Assembly (NCBI GenBank): GCA_900540935.1
Contig: UQHW01000030.1
Span: 1 to 24,781, forward strand
Direction: 5' to 3'
DNA: 24,781 nt
From: an uncultured Collinsella sp.
Lineage (GTDB): Bacteria; Actinomycetota; Coriobacteriia; Coriobacteriales; Coriobacteriaceae
Shown here in pieces: positions 8,000-15,600 of the stretch. The translations under genes and the position numbers were made by a program. The notes below the pieces were generated by a model. The model was given only the letters and a program-made list of their open reading frames with translations, was not told the origin of the DNA and made no database searches. Position 1 is the stretch's first letter; each line of letters opens with the position of its first letter.

Positions 8000-8059
8000 G
8001 AACCGGTTCAAGAGCCAGTATCCATTTGAAGACAGCCCTCGACAACCTACGCTGCGTAG
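8000..8059 (-). promoter_or_regulatory. Probable promoter and operators of the HTH-desulfoferrodoxin gene
   Basis: On the minus strand TTGTCG (8040-8045), a 17-base spacer and GATACT (8017-8022) make a plausible sigma-70 promoter. A perfect 10-bp palindrome GAACCGGTTC (8000-8009) falls near the predicted start of transcription. A second perfect palindrome, CTACGC-T-GCGTAG (8047-8059), lies just upstream of the -35. Either could be the operator for autoregulation by the encoded HTH protein. Confidence 0.45.
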
Positions 8060-8076
8060 ACATGCACCGACCAAAC

Positions 8077-8168
8077 GAGCGTGGATTTTCGGACACTCAA
8101 ATCACAAGCGTGGATAATCTCCCACTTTGAGCCCCCACACAGGCCAAAACCGGGAGATTACCCACGCT
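8077..8168. repeat. Repeat family E, copy 2, with a 17-bp stem
   Basis: The word GAGCG.GGATTTTCGGAC is shared with 7164-7181. It is followed by a stem in which AGCGTGGATAATCTCCC (8107-8123) pairs with GGGAGATTACCCACGCT (8152-8168), with one mismatch and a 28-base loop. It lies upstream of the HTH-desulfoferrodoxin promoter. Function unknown. Confidence 0.65.
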
Positions 8169-8184
8169 CATTTCAGACTGATCA

Positions 8185-8228
8185 TTGGGGACGTTCTTAA
8201 ACGACTAGTCAAACAGGAACGTCCCCAA
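8185..8228. repeat. Repeat family D hairpin
   Basis: TTGGGGACGTTC (8185-8196) and GAACGTCCCCAA (8217-8228) are perfectly complementary. The loop contains the palindrome GACTAGTC (8203-8210). Bases 8184-8210 match, with two differences, the reverse complement of part of the tandem unit at 24658-24708. Confidence 0.8.
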
Positions 8229-8278
8229 GTGCCGCATTTGGAGCAAGACAACGCCGCAGGCAGAGGACGGACAGCGAG

Positions 8279-8375
8279 CGGGCCGCATTTGAGGCAAGGT
8301 GACGTGAAACGAAAGGGCGCTGACCTTCTGGTCGCGCCCTTGAAGTTGAACGTCAGATTGTCCAAATGCGGCCCG
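8279..8375 (-). terminator. Nested hairpin with probable pyrE terminator
   Basis: The inner hairpin pairs AAGGGCGC (8313-8320) with GCGCCCTT (8334-8341), extended by GACC/GGTC. Read on the minus strand, downstream of pyrE, it is followed by TTTCGTTT, as an intrinsic terminator should be. It sits inside an outer perfect 13-bp stem, CGGGCCGCATTTG (8279-8291) with CAAATGCGGCCCG (8363-8375). The nesting suggests a terminator embedded in a repeat element. Confidence 0.6.
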
Positions 8376-8390
8376 CGCAGCGTCGAGCCG

Positions 8391-8415
8391 TTACGCGGTT
8401 TGGAAAACCGCGTAA
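8391..8415. repeat. Perfect 11-bp palindrome abutting the pyrE stop codon
   Basis: TTACGCGGTTT (8391-8401) and AAACCGCGTAA (8405-8415) are exact complements with a 3-base loop, directly adjacent to the pyrE stop codon. There is no T-tract, so it is more likely an mRNA 3'-end stabilising hairpin or repeat than a terminator on its own. Confidence 0.65.
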
Positions 8416-9099
8416 CTACTCCCGGACTCCGTACTGCTCGTAGTAGGCGTCGATGGCGGTCTTGAGCTCATCGTCGATGACGACCTTGCCGTCGATCTCG
8501 TGGTTGTAGAGGGTCTCGACGACCTCGGCCATAGAGACGATGCTCGCGACGGGGAAACCGTACTTGGCCTCGATCTCCTTCTGTGCGGTGGTCACGCCGC
8601 CCTTGCCGACCTCCATGCGGTTGAGGGACACGATCAGACCCTTGATCTCGACATCGGCAGCAGCCTTGACCTTGGGATAGGTCTCATCGATGGACTTACC
8701 GCTGGTGGTGACGTCCTCGACCATGACCACACGGTCGCCGTCCTGGGGCTCGTAGCCCAGCAGGTTGCCCTTGTCGGCACCGTGGTCCTTGGCCTCCTTG
8801 CGGTCGCAGCAGTACTTGACCTCCTTGCCGTACAGCTCGTGGTAGGCAATCGCGGTCACGACGGCCAGGGGAATACCCTTGTAGGCAGGCCCGAACAGCA
8901 CGTCAAAGTCGTCGCCAAAGTTATCGTGGATGGCCTGGGCGTAGTACTCGCCCAGCTTCTTGAGCTGATAGCCCGTCACGTAAGCGCCGGCGTTCATAAA
9001 GAACGGGGACTGACGGCCGCTCTTGAGCGTAAAGCTGCCGAACTTAAGAACGTCGGACTCGACCATAAACTTGATGAACTCTTGCTTGTAAGCCTCCAT
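8416..9099 (-). CDS. pyrE: Orotate phosphoribosyltransferase
   Basis: This 227-residue type I phosphoribosyltransferase joins orotate to PRPP to give orotidine 5'-monophosphate in pyrimidine synthesis. The PRPP-binding loop is DRVVMVEDVTTSGKS. The N-terminal part (FGSFTLKSGRQSPFFMNAG) is the usual OPRTase orotate/PRPP-site segment, and the YGKEVKYCCDRKEAKDHG region forms the flexible catalytic loop. Start ATG 9099 has GAGGAG about 6 bases upstream. It stands alone, with no other pyr gene in the window, and is followed by several hairpins. Length and motifs are normal, and the identification is secure. Confidence 0.97.
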   Translation of the reverse strand: MEAYKQEFIKFMVESDVLKFGSFTLKSGRQSPFFMNAGAYVTGYQLKKLGEYYAQAIHDNFGDDFDVLFGPAYKGIPLAVVTAIAYHELYGKEVKYCCDRKEAKDHGADKGNLLGYEPQDGDRVVMVEDVTTSGKSIDETYPKVKAAADVEIKGLIVSLNRMEVGKGGVTTAQKEIEAKYGFPVASIVSMAEVVETLYNHEIDGKVVIDDELKTAIDAYYEQYGVRE

Positions 9100-9229
9100 G
9101 CGGGCTCCTCTCGTAATCGCGTATGTGCTTCACAGTTTAGCGCAGGTAGGACGTCGATGCGGGCGCGCTTTGAAGCCATGGCGCTCTGTAAGGGCTTTGT
9201 CAGGGGCGATGATTTTCCGAACAATGGGG

Positions 9230-9258
9230 TTGACACGGCAAACCCCCTCGTCAAAAAT
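9230..9258 (+). promoter_or_regulatory. Probable mgtA promoter
   Basis: A perfect -35 TTGACA (9230-9235), a 17-base spacer and AAAAAT (9253-9258, four of six matches) point rightward. Transcription would start near 9265 and give a leader of about 270 bases before mgtA. A GGGTA/TACCC hairpin follows in the leader at about 9277-9291. Confidence 0.5.
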
Positions 9259-9324
9259 ACCGGCGGATTGAAACGGGTACGAGATACCCAAAGCGCGCCG
9301 CGCCCGGCCTTAAGGAGGTGTGCC

Positions 9325-9396
9325 ATGGAAGGCAGCCATAGTCGAAAAACCTGCATGTCGCCCTCGGCACGCCGCGAGGATTCCGCGCACGCATAA
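9325..9396 (+). CDS. Possible leader peptide ORF upstream of mgtA
   Basis: A 23-codon ORF starts at ATG 9325 behind an excellent Shine-Dalgarno sequence (TAAGGAGG with 6-7 bases of spacing) and ends at TAA 9394-9396. The peptide begins MEGSHSRKTC and is polar and basic. It lies inside the predicted mgtA leader, followed by the family A hairpin (9416-9454) and then mgtA. Enterobacterial mgtA is known to be controlled by a short translated leader ORF, mgtL, so a comparable but unrelated arrangement is conceivable. Against this, the ORF is tiny and has no recognised relatives, so the ribosome site could be chance or a gene remnant. Confidence 0.4.
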   Translation: MEGSHSRKTCMSPSARREDSAHA

Positions 9397-9415
9397 GCGC
9401 CAACAGTCGATCACC

Positions 9416-9454
9416 AAAACCACCACAAAGGTGCCTGCCCCCCTTGTGGTGATT
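9416..9454 (+). repeat. Repeat family A, copy 1 (in the mgtA leader)
   Basis: AAAACCACCACAAAGG (9416-9431) pairs with CCTTGTGGTGATT (9442-9454), with one missing T and a changed outer part, around the loop TGCCTGCCCC. It is the most diverged of three copies. It follows the small leader ORF by 19 bases and could act as an attenuator-like hairpin, although no T-run follows. Confidence 0.75.
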
Positions 9455-9537
9455 CGCGAGCATGACGTGAGCGACATCTAGGTTTTTTGCAATTCAATAC
9501 GACACGTACGCTAACTCCCTTTAACAAGGAGGACCCT

Positions 9538-12306
9538 ATGCTGATGCTCAAAACCGCCACGGTACTCGAAGTCATCTCCAAGCGCCGCCGCACGGCGCGC
9601 CCTGCCGCTCACGCCGGCCTTGCCAAGAACACCATCTTTGCCGCAACCCATAGCGCCGAGGACTCCCTCGTGCTGCTCGACGCCACGGCTGACGGCCTCA
9701 CCGCCGGGCAGGCCGCCGAGCGCCTGGACGCCGCCGGTCCCAACACCATCGAGGCGCCGACCAAGACACTTGCCCGCCGCATCGCCGACGCCTTCATCGA
9801 CCCCTTCGCCGGCATCCTCGCCGCGCTCGCGCTGGTCTCGCTCTACATCGACGTGCTCGCCGTGCCCGAGCCGCAGCGCGACCCCTCCACGGTCATCGTC
9901 ATCGGCATCATGCTACTGGTATCGGGCGGCATGAAGTTTATCCAGGAAGCACGCAGCGGCAATGCGGCAGAGGCCCTCAAGGACCTGGTCTCCAACACCT
10001 GCACCGCCCTGCGCGACGGCGAGCGCATCGAGATACCCTTCGATGAGCTCGTCCCCGGCGACGTGATCCGCCTCTCCGCCGGCGACATGGTGCCGGCCGA
10101 TGCCCGCATCATCACCGCACGCGACCTGTTTGTGATCGAGTCCGCCCTCACCGGCGAAAGCGAGGCCGTCGAGAAGACCGCCGTCGCCACCGTCGTCGAA
10201 GGCGCCGACAGCTCCACGCTGCCGCTCTCCGCCTGCAAGAACATCGTCTTTACCGGCACCTCCGTGCAAAACGGCACCGCCATGGCGCTTGTCGTGGCCA
10301 CCGGTTCGGACACCTACCTGGGCGGCATCGCCAAGATGCTCAACGGGCGCGGCGAGAAGAGCGCGTTCGACCGCGGCGTCTCGAGCGTCTCGATGCTGCT
10401 GGTGCGCCTGATGCTCGTCATGGCGCCGGCAGTCTTTGCCATCAACGCCGCCACCAAGGGCAACGTCATCGATGCGCTGCTGTTCGCCACGAGCGTGGCC
10501 GTGGGCATCACGCCGCAAATGCTTCCCGTCATCGTGACCACGAGTCTGTCGCAGGGAGCCAAGGACCTCGCCCGCCGCCAGGTCATCGTCAAGGAACTGT
10601 CTGCGATCCAAAACCTCGGCGCCATGGACGTGCTGTGCTGCGACAAGACCGGCACCCTCACCGAGGACCGCATCGTGCTCGAGCGCTACCTCAACACCGA
10701 CGGCAACGAGGATACGCGCGTGCTGCGCCATGCGTTCTTGAACAGCTTCTTCCAGACCGGCCTCAAGAACCTCATCGACCTGGCCGTTATCGACCGCGCC
10801 GATGTTACGCTCTCGACCGTCGTGCCCGATTCCATGCTGGGCCAGAGCCTGCGCGACCGCTACGCCAAGGTCGACGAGGTGCCCTTCGACTTCTCGCGTC
10901 GTCGCCTGAGCGTGGTCGTCGCCGACGCCCAAGGAAAGACCCAGATGGTCACCAAGGGCGCTGCCGAGGAAATGTTCGAGATTTGCTCCTACGTCGAGGT
11001 GGACGGCACCGCTCAGCCGCTTACCGACGAGAAGCTTGCCCAGATTCGCAAGCAGGTGGCAGGACTCAATGCCGAGGGCCTGCGCGTGATCGCCGTGGCG
11101 CAGAAGACCAACCCGCGCACCGTGGGCGAGTTTGGCATCGCCGACGAGTGCGACATGGTGCTGATGGGCTTTTTGGCCTTCCTCGATCCGCCCAAAGCGA
11201 GCGCCGCGGGCGCCGTCGCCACCCTCGAGGCCAAGGGCGTGGCGGTAAAGGTCCTGACCGGCGACAACGACCGCGTCGCCGCCACCGTCTGCGAGCAGAT
11301 TGGCATCGACGCAAGCAACGTTTTGCTGGGCTCCGAGATCGATGCGCTCGACGACGCCGAGCTGGCGGAGCGCGCCGAGCAGACCCATCTCTTTGCCAAG
11401 CTCTCGCCGCTGCAGAAGGCGCGCTTGGTGCGCGTCATGCGTGAACTGCTCGGCCATACCGTGGGCTTTATGGGTGATGGCATCAACGACGCCGCCGCCA
11501 TGCGTGCGAGCGACTGCGGCACCTCGGTCGATTCGGCCGTTGACATCGCCAAAGAATCCGCCGAAATCATCTTGCTCCAGAAGGACCTGGGCGTGATCGA
11601 GCGCGGCATCATCGAAGGCCGTCGCACCTACGGCAACCTACTCAAGTACCTCAAGACCACGGTGAGCTCCAACTTTGGCAACGTGCTGTCCGTGACCGTC
11701 GCGAGCCTGTTCCTGCCGTTTTTGCCCATGAGCGCCCTGCAGCTGGTGCTGCTGTCGCTGGTCTACGAGATCGTGTGCATCGCGCTGCCGTGGGACACCG
11801 TCGACGATGCCTGGACTGCCCGCCCGCGCGCCTGGGACGCTGCGTCCATCAAGGGCTTTATGCTCGAGCTGGGCCCCGTGAGCTCGCTGTTTGACATCGT
11901 GACCTTCGCCGCGCTCTTCTTTGCAGTGTGCCCCGCCACCGTGGGCGCGAGCTGGGCCGAGCTTGCCGCCGCGGGCAATGTTGCCGGCATGGCAACCTTT
12001 GCGGCGATTTTCCAGAGCGGTTGGTTCGTTGAGTCTATGTGGTCGCAGACGCTCGTAATCCACATGCTGCGCTCCCCGCACCTGCCGAGCCCGCGCGACC
12101 ACGCCGCGCCCGCGCTGTGCGTGCTCACCGTACTGGGCCTGACGCTCGTCACTTGGCTGCCGGCAAGCCCCATCGCCGAGGCTCTGGGCCTCATGCCGCT
12201 GCCGGCGAGCTTCTTTACGCTGCTCATCGGCATCGTCGCCGCCTACATTGCGCTGACCCAGCTGGCCAAGCGCCACTACATCGCCCGTCACGGTGAGCTG
12301 CTGTAA
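9538..12306 (+). CDS. mgtA: Magnesium-translocating P-type ATPase (MgtA type)
   Basis: This 922-residue inner-membrane P3B-type ATPase imports Mg2+ using ATP. The actuator TGES is at 205-208, phosphorylated Asp369 lies in DKTGTLT, and the hinge GDGIND is at 646-651. The following IAKESAEIILLQKDL and the C-terminal FQSGWFVESMWSQTLVIHML are hallmarks of MgtA/MgtB rather than Ca2+ or heavy-metal pumps. About ten membrane helices are expected (from about 85-107 and 115-135 on, six in the last 250 residues). The N-terminus has the usual basic stretch (SKRRRTARP). ATG 9538 has AAGGAGG 5 bases upstream; an in-frame TTG at 9487 has none. Its long leader with a small ORF suggests post-initiation control. 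It converges on the lipoprotein operon, with repeats C and A in the 169-bp gap. Confidence 0.96.
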   Translation: MLMLKTATVLEVISKRRRTARPAAHAGLAKNTIFAATHSAEDSLVLLDATADGLTAGQAAERLDAAGPNTIEAPTKTLARRIADAFIDPFAGILAALALVSLYIDVLAVPEPQRDPSTVIVIGIMLLVSGGMKFIQEARSGNAAEALKDLVSNTCTALRDGERIEIPFDELVPGDVIRLSAGDMVPADARIITARDLFVIESALTGESEAVEKTAVATVVEGADSSTLPLSACKNIVFTGTSVQNGTAMALVVATGSDTYLGGIAKMLNGRGEKSAFDRGVSSVSMLLVRLMLVMAPAVFAINAATKGNVIDALLFATSVAVGITPQMLPVIVTTSLSQGAKDLARRQVIVKELSAIQNLGAMDVLCCDKTGTLTEDRIVLERYLNTDGNEDTRVLRHAFLNSFFQTGLKNLIDLAVIDRADVTLSTVVPDSMLGQSLRDRYAKVDEVPFDFSRRRLSVVVADAQGKTQMVTKGAAEEMFEICSYVEVDGTAQPLTDEKLAQIRKQVAGLNAEGLRVIAVAQKTNPRTVGEFGIADECDMVLMGFLAFLDPPKASAAGAVATLEAKGVAVKVLTGDNDRVAATVCEQIGIDASNVLLGSEIDALDDAELAERAEQTHLFAKLSPLQKARLVRVMRELLGHTVGFMGDGINDAAAMRASDCGTSVDSAVDIAKESAEIILLQKDLGVIERGIIEGRRTYGNLLKYLKTTVSSNFGNVLSVTVASLFLPFLPMSALQLVLLSLVYEIVCIALPWDTVDDAWTARPRAWDAASIKGFMLELGPVSSLFDIVTFAALFFAVCPATVGASWAELAAAGNVAGMATFAAIFQSGWFVESMWSQTLVIHMLRSPHLPSPRDHAAPALCVLTVLGLTLVTWLPASPIAEALGLMPLPASFFTLLIGIVAAYIALTQLAKRHYIARHGELL

Positions 12307-12359
12307 CAGACAGCCCGAGTCCACCACGGCAGCCGTTTCCACAACCCGTCCCCTCAGCA

Positions 12360-12424
12360 GTTGCGGTGAAATAGTTCCTGTTTTAAGACCCCCAAGCCTT
12401 ATTCAGGAACTATTCCACCGCAAC
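12360..12424. repeat. Repeat family C, complete copy
   Basis: Two 21-base arms (12360-12380 and 12404-12424) are complementary with one mismatch. The arm begins GTTGCGGTGAAATAG and ends TTCCTG; the loop is 23 bases. Single arms occur at 7278-7298 and 24709-24729, and a variant full copy at 17854-17920. It lies between two convergent genes and could stop transcription from both, but lacks long T-tracts. Confidence 0.85.
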
Positions 12425-12430
12425 TTATTG

Positions 12431-12467
12431 AACCACCACAAAGGTGCCTGTCCCCTTCGTGGTGGTT
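12431..12467 (-). repeat. Repeat family A, copy 2 (possible bidirectional terminator)
   Basis: AACCACCACAAAGG (12431-12444) pairs with CCTTCGTGGTGGTT (12454-12467), with one mismatch and the loop TGCCTGTCC. The right arm is followed by TT on the plus strand. It starts 8 bases after the minus-strand lipoprotein stop codon and lies in the gap converging with mgtA, so termination in one or both directions is plausible. Confidence 0.8.
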
Positions 12468-12475
12468 TTGGAGCG

Positions 12476-13153
12476 TTACGAGGCGTTGGTCAGGCGGCTC
12501 CAGAGCTCATCGATATCGATCTGGTCGCCGCCGCTCAAGTAGCCGGTTCGAATAAAAGCCTCATTGTAGATATAGATGTCATGAGCGCTATCGCCATCGT
12601 CTTCGGTGTCGTTGGCCATAATCACGTAGCGGTGGCCGTCAAGCGCCTTGACCAGCCAATACTGGGTATCATCGATCGTGCATTTCTCCTGCACCATCGC
12701 CGCATCGCCAATCGCGCCGATGAGCGCCCGCTCGCCCTTTGTATAGCCGCCCACCGAGAGCAGAATCGCGATGTTTTCGTCTCCGCCGCCCGGTTCAAGC
12801 TCCTCGTACTCGGACTCCGAAAGCGGTATCGCGCTGTTCGCAAGCTCGTCCACATCGTCCGAAACCTTGGAAAAGGTAAAAGCGAAAAATCCCGCGTCAT
12901 CGACGGCGCCGTAGCCCACGTTCTCGCCTTGCCACTCATAATTTTGATGTTTGAGCAGGCGCACCAGATCGGCACCACCCAAGTTGATCGCGGCATAGAC
13001 CGTCACGTTGGCATTGTCGTCCACGCAGGCGGCGTCCGCCGTGCTCGCTGCTTTGGCGCCGCCCGTTGTGCCCGAGCAGCCAGCCAGCGCGCAAGCCGCC
13101 GCGCCCGCGCCCGCCACAAAGACCGCACGGCTCATCGTCATCTCGTTCATCAT
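12476..13153 (-). CDS. Predicted lipoprotein of unknown function
   Basis: This 225-residue protein carries a lipoprotein signal peptide: a short N-region with MSRAVFVAGAGAA and the lipobox LAGC (23-26), which would put lipid on Cys26 and leave the rest outside the membrane. The mature part is acidic and has no motif I recognise. It shares a layout with the gene just upstream on the same strand (13189-13947): a signal with SR-x2-FVA, an early Asp-rich stretch, a Tyr-Trp region around QNYEWQ, and an ending IDIDELWSRL. The start at 13153 is chosen with GAGGG about 8 bases before it; ATG 13150 is also possible. It is the last gene of an apparent four-gene operon, 35 bases after its paralogue. I do not know its function. 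Confidence 0.8.
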   Translation of the reverse strand: MMNEMTMSRAVFVAGAGAAACALAGCSGTTGGAKAASTADAACVDDNANVTVYAAINLGGADLVRLLKHQNYEWQGENVGYGAVDDAGFFAFTFSKVSDDVDELANSAIPLSESEYEELEPGGGDENIAILLSVGGYTKGERALIGAIGDAAMVQEKCTIDDTQYWLVKALDGHRYVIMANDTEDDGDSAHDIYIYNEAFIRTGYLSGGDQIDIDELWSRLTNAS

Positions 13154-13188
13154 GTTCGTCCCTCGCTATGCTATTGGCCGCATCGCAC

Positions 13189-13947
13189 TTAGCCGAGCGC
13201 GCGCCCGGTCTTCTCCTGCCAAAATTCGTTAATCGTGGGGGCACCGCCGCCTTGGGTAAACGTACCGGTTTTGATGGCCTCCTCGGTAATGAGGTCCAGG
13301 CGGTAGTCGCCGTTTTCCATTTGGCTCACCATGGCAACGTGACGCGCCATGTTGGAACCGTAGACGCACGCAATCCACGAGCCCGAGGTAATCTGCGCGC
13401 GGTCCTCAACCGGAACGGAAAAGCCCGCGATAACATCCTCGCAGCTCGAATAGCCCGCAAGCTGCAGCGTAAACATCACGGTACTCCCGGTGCCGCCCTT
13501 GTCGAGCTTTCCGATTTCGTCCTCGCCGAGCCATTCGGTCGCGCCGTCCTTGCTGATATTGCAGACGCTGAGCACGTGTCCCGCCTCGTCCTCGTACATC
13601 TCGAGCGCGTCTTGCCAGGTATAGCCCTGCTGCGAGGCAAACTCCTGCAACTGCCAGCCCTTAAGCTCGAGGAGCGCCGCGATGCTGATGTTGCGGTGCG
13701 CATCCCAGCAATCATCCGACCACGTATCGAACGCATCCGCCGAGCCGCTGTCCGCGCCCGAGCCGCTGTCCGCATCGCCGGAATCGCCCGACGTCGCACC
13801 CGCGTCCATCTTGTCCTTTACCGGGCGGTCGTCGTTAAAACCCGTCGCATCCTGCGTCCGCCGTCCGCCGCACCCCACAAGCGTCAGCAGCGCCGTTCCC
13901 GCCGCCGCGACAAATGCCGTGCGCGAAAGTACCGTCTCCCCCATCAT
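13189..13947 (-). CDS. Predicted lipoprotein, paralogue of the next gene
   Basis: This 252-residue protein has a signal peptide (VLSRTAFVAAAGTALLTL) and lipobox LVGC, with Cys26 as the lipid site. A low-complexity Asp/Ser/Gly/Ala linker (about residues 45-75) follows, as is common just after the anchor. The globular part includes SQQGYTWQDALEMY and ends PTINEFWQEKTGR, parallel to QNYEWQ and IDIDELWSRL in the 12476-13153 product, so the two look like a diverged duplication. ATG 13947 or 13944 fits AAAGGA upstream; the 40 residues before them lack family character. It is preceded by the zinc-ribbon gene (73-bp gap). No known family is recognised. Confidence 0.8.
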   Translation of the reverse strand: MMGETVLSRTAFVAAAGTALLTLVGCGGRRTQDATGFNDDRPVKDKMDAGATSGDSGDADSGSGADSGSADAFDTWSDDCWDAHRNISIAALLELKGWQLQEFASQQGYTWQDALEMYEDEAGHVLSVCNISKDGATEWLGEDEIGKLDKGGTGSTVMFTLQLAGYSSCEDVIAGFSVPVEDRAQITSGSWIACVYGSNMARHVAMVSQMENGDYRLDLITEEAIKTGTFTQGGGAPTINEFWQEKTGRALG

Positions 13948-14020
13948 TGTTCCTTTCCCGTTCTTTAGCACAATGCCGAGAAACACACCCGGCATCGATT
14001 CACACATAAGCCACCCCACG

Positions 14021-15583
14021 CTATTGACGAGGCAGTTCCGTCCAGCCAAAACCGGGCTCAAAGCCATCGCGCGTGCCGATCACGTCGCCCGAGCCGTTCA
14101 CCCAAGCTTGATCCGCCATCACCGAAACCTCGACATCGGTACCGTCGGGCCTGGTGTAATGGTTGACCCCGCGGATGGCATCGGAATACGACGCCGCGCC
14201 CGTTCCCACACCTGCGCTGGAGAAATTGGTCGCGCTGGCGGCCATATTCGCGGCGTGTTGACGATCGCTGCGCTCAAACCAAGCCTGCTGGTAGCTGTCG
14301 AACGCCGCCTGCTGCGAGGCATGCATCTGCTGCCAGGCCGCGAACTGCTGTTGCTGCTGGGCGATGTTCATCTGCGTGCGCTGACGCTGCTCGAGCACCA
14401 TCTGCTGCTTTTGAGCGCACGCTTCGCGCGCAATCGACGGGTTGAGCCGCAGAGTCGACGCCATTGAGGCAAGCGCCGTGGAGGCCGCCTCGTCCAGACG
14501 GCCTTCCGGCGCAACCAGGCAGAAGCTGTCCCTGATACGCCACTGCAACAGGTCTGCCGCGCCCAGCTTGAACGGCGCCCCGTCTGGGCAATCGCCCTGA
14601 TCCGGAGCCTGATCTTTCGCGGCGCGCTGACCCGCCGCCGCAGCCGCCTGGCGCTCGCGCAGGCGCTTACCCAGAACGCCACCGATCAGTCCGCTCGAAA
14701 GGCCCGCGCCCAGCAGCGCCTCGGCCCCGGCGGCAACGCCTTTACCCACAGAACCCGCGACTCCACCGATCGAGACTACATAGCCCTCGACCTTTGCCGC
14801 CACTGCAAGCTCGGTAGGCGCCGGGACGCCCGCGAGCCGATATCGACGCATGCGGCACTCATAGACCACATCGCTCGGTTCCATCGAAAAGCCCTGAATC
14901 GCAAAGTCGTTTGCAGCCTCGCGCTTTACGCGGGCACGCTCGTGCTCGATATCGACCGCCGCGCTCGATGGGTACGGCTGCTCGGCCACAACCTCCGCCC
15001 GTGCGCCCAATTGCGTCGCGCAGGCTTGAGCCAGCTCGTCGCACGCCGCCTCCACATGCAGAAACGCCTTGCGCTCGGTTTGCGTGGGGATACGCTTGGC
15101 AACGGCGCCCGCGTCCACGTAGCAGAGCTCGGAGCGATACATGATGCGTTCGCCCGCCGGGCCTGCCGCCGTCACGCCAACTGAAATCGGGCAGTCGAAA
15201 CTACTGCTGCGCTCAAGATGCGCCTCTTCGATACGCCATCCCCGCGGCAGCGCCACTTGCGCGAGCGCTTGGCCGCCAGAGGCATCGCATGCGGTGTGGA
15301 GCTCAAGGTCGCCGACGCGGGGAGCATCCGCTGCGGCCACGTCGCGGACCGGCGACGCGGCGTCGGCATCCTGCATCGGCACATCGACCGGCGCGTTCGC
15401 GCTCGGCTCACAACCTTCGCCCGCGCCATCATCGGCAGCCGCCCCATTTGCGTGTTCCGCGACACCCGGGTCATCCTCAACGCTCTCAAGCCGAACACCG
15501 CAGCCCGGGCAAAATCGCACCGGCACGCCGGCGACCCGCGGCAGCTGCATCCCGCACGCCGGGCAGAATCTCAAATCACTCAT
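14021..15583 (-). CDS. Zinc-ribbon protein with Gly-rich and Gln-rich regions, function unknown
   Basis: This 520-residue protein starts with a zinc ribbon (Cys7, Cys10, Cys25, Cys28: CPAC...FCPGC). An acidic low-complexity linker and a mixed domain with several Cys residues follow, then a Gly/Ala-rich hydrophobic segment at about 265-310 (GGVAGSVGKGVAAGAEALLG) that could insert in or pass a membrane. A Gln-rich, probably coiled-coil stretch comes at about 388-420, and the C-terminus contains GFGWTELPRQ, an ending I associate with other zinc-ribbon proteins of gut bacteria. There is no signal peptide. ATG 15583 follows GAGGGG by about 8 bases. It sits 17 bases after the small membrane protein gene. 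The pattern suggests a cytoplasmic-side sensor or assembly protein for the operon; that is inference only. Confidence 0.8.
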   Translation of the reverse strand: MSDLRFCPACGMQLPRVAGVPVRFCPGCGVRLESVEDDPGVAEHANGAAADDGAGEGCEPSANAPVDVPMQDADAASPVRDVAAADAPRVGDLELHTACDASGGQALAQVALPRGWRIEEAHLERSSSFDCPISVGVTAAGPAGERIMYRSELCYVDAGAVAKRIPTQTERKAFLHVEAACDELAQACATQLGARAEVVAEQPYPSSAAVDIEHERARVKREAANDFAIQGFSMEPSDVVYECRMRRYRLAGVPAPTELAVAAKVEGYVVSIGGVAGSVGKGVAAGAEALLGAGLSSGLIGGVLGKRLRERQAAAAAGQRAAKDQAPDQGDCPDGAPFKLGAADLLQWRIRDSFCLVAPEGRLDEAASTALASMASTLRLNPSIAREACAQKQQMVLEQRQRTQMNIAQQQQQFAAWQQMHASQQAAFDSYQQAWFERSDRQHAANMAASATNFSSAGVGTGAASYSDAIRGVNHYTRPDGTDVEVSVMADQAWVNGSGDVIGTRDGFEPGFGWTELPRQ

Positions 15584-15600
15584 CCCGTACACCCCTCATT

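Larger units (their letters stand above)
8060..8415. other. Gene-free spacer made mostly of inverted repeats
   Basis: No supported gene lies here. In order it holds a family E word (8077-8097), a 17-bp near-perfect stem (8107-8168), a family D hairpin (8185-8228), a lone GCCGCATTTG word (8231-8240), a 13-bp stem enclosing a terminator-like hairpin (8279-8375), and a perfect 11-bp palindrome touching the pyrE stop codon (8391-8415). These elements are listed separately. Confidence 0.7.

Noticed and set aside
9265..9324. Mg2+ riboswitch (M-box) in the mgtA leader
   Set aside because: I could not find the conserved M-box core by eye; only a small GGGTA/TACCC hairpin is visible. A covariance-model search would decide.
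9179..9396. Longer plus-strand ORF covering the small leader ORF
   Set aside because: Its start has no ribosome site and it would overlap the predicted promoter; only the 3' part from 9325 has a strong initiation signal.
9913..11457. 514-codon minus-strand ORF within mgtA
   Set aside because: It lies wholly inside the conserved P-type ATPase coding region and has a repetitive His/Gly/Ala translation.
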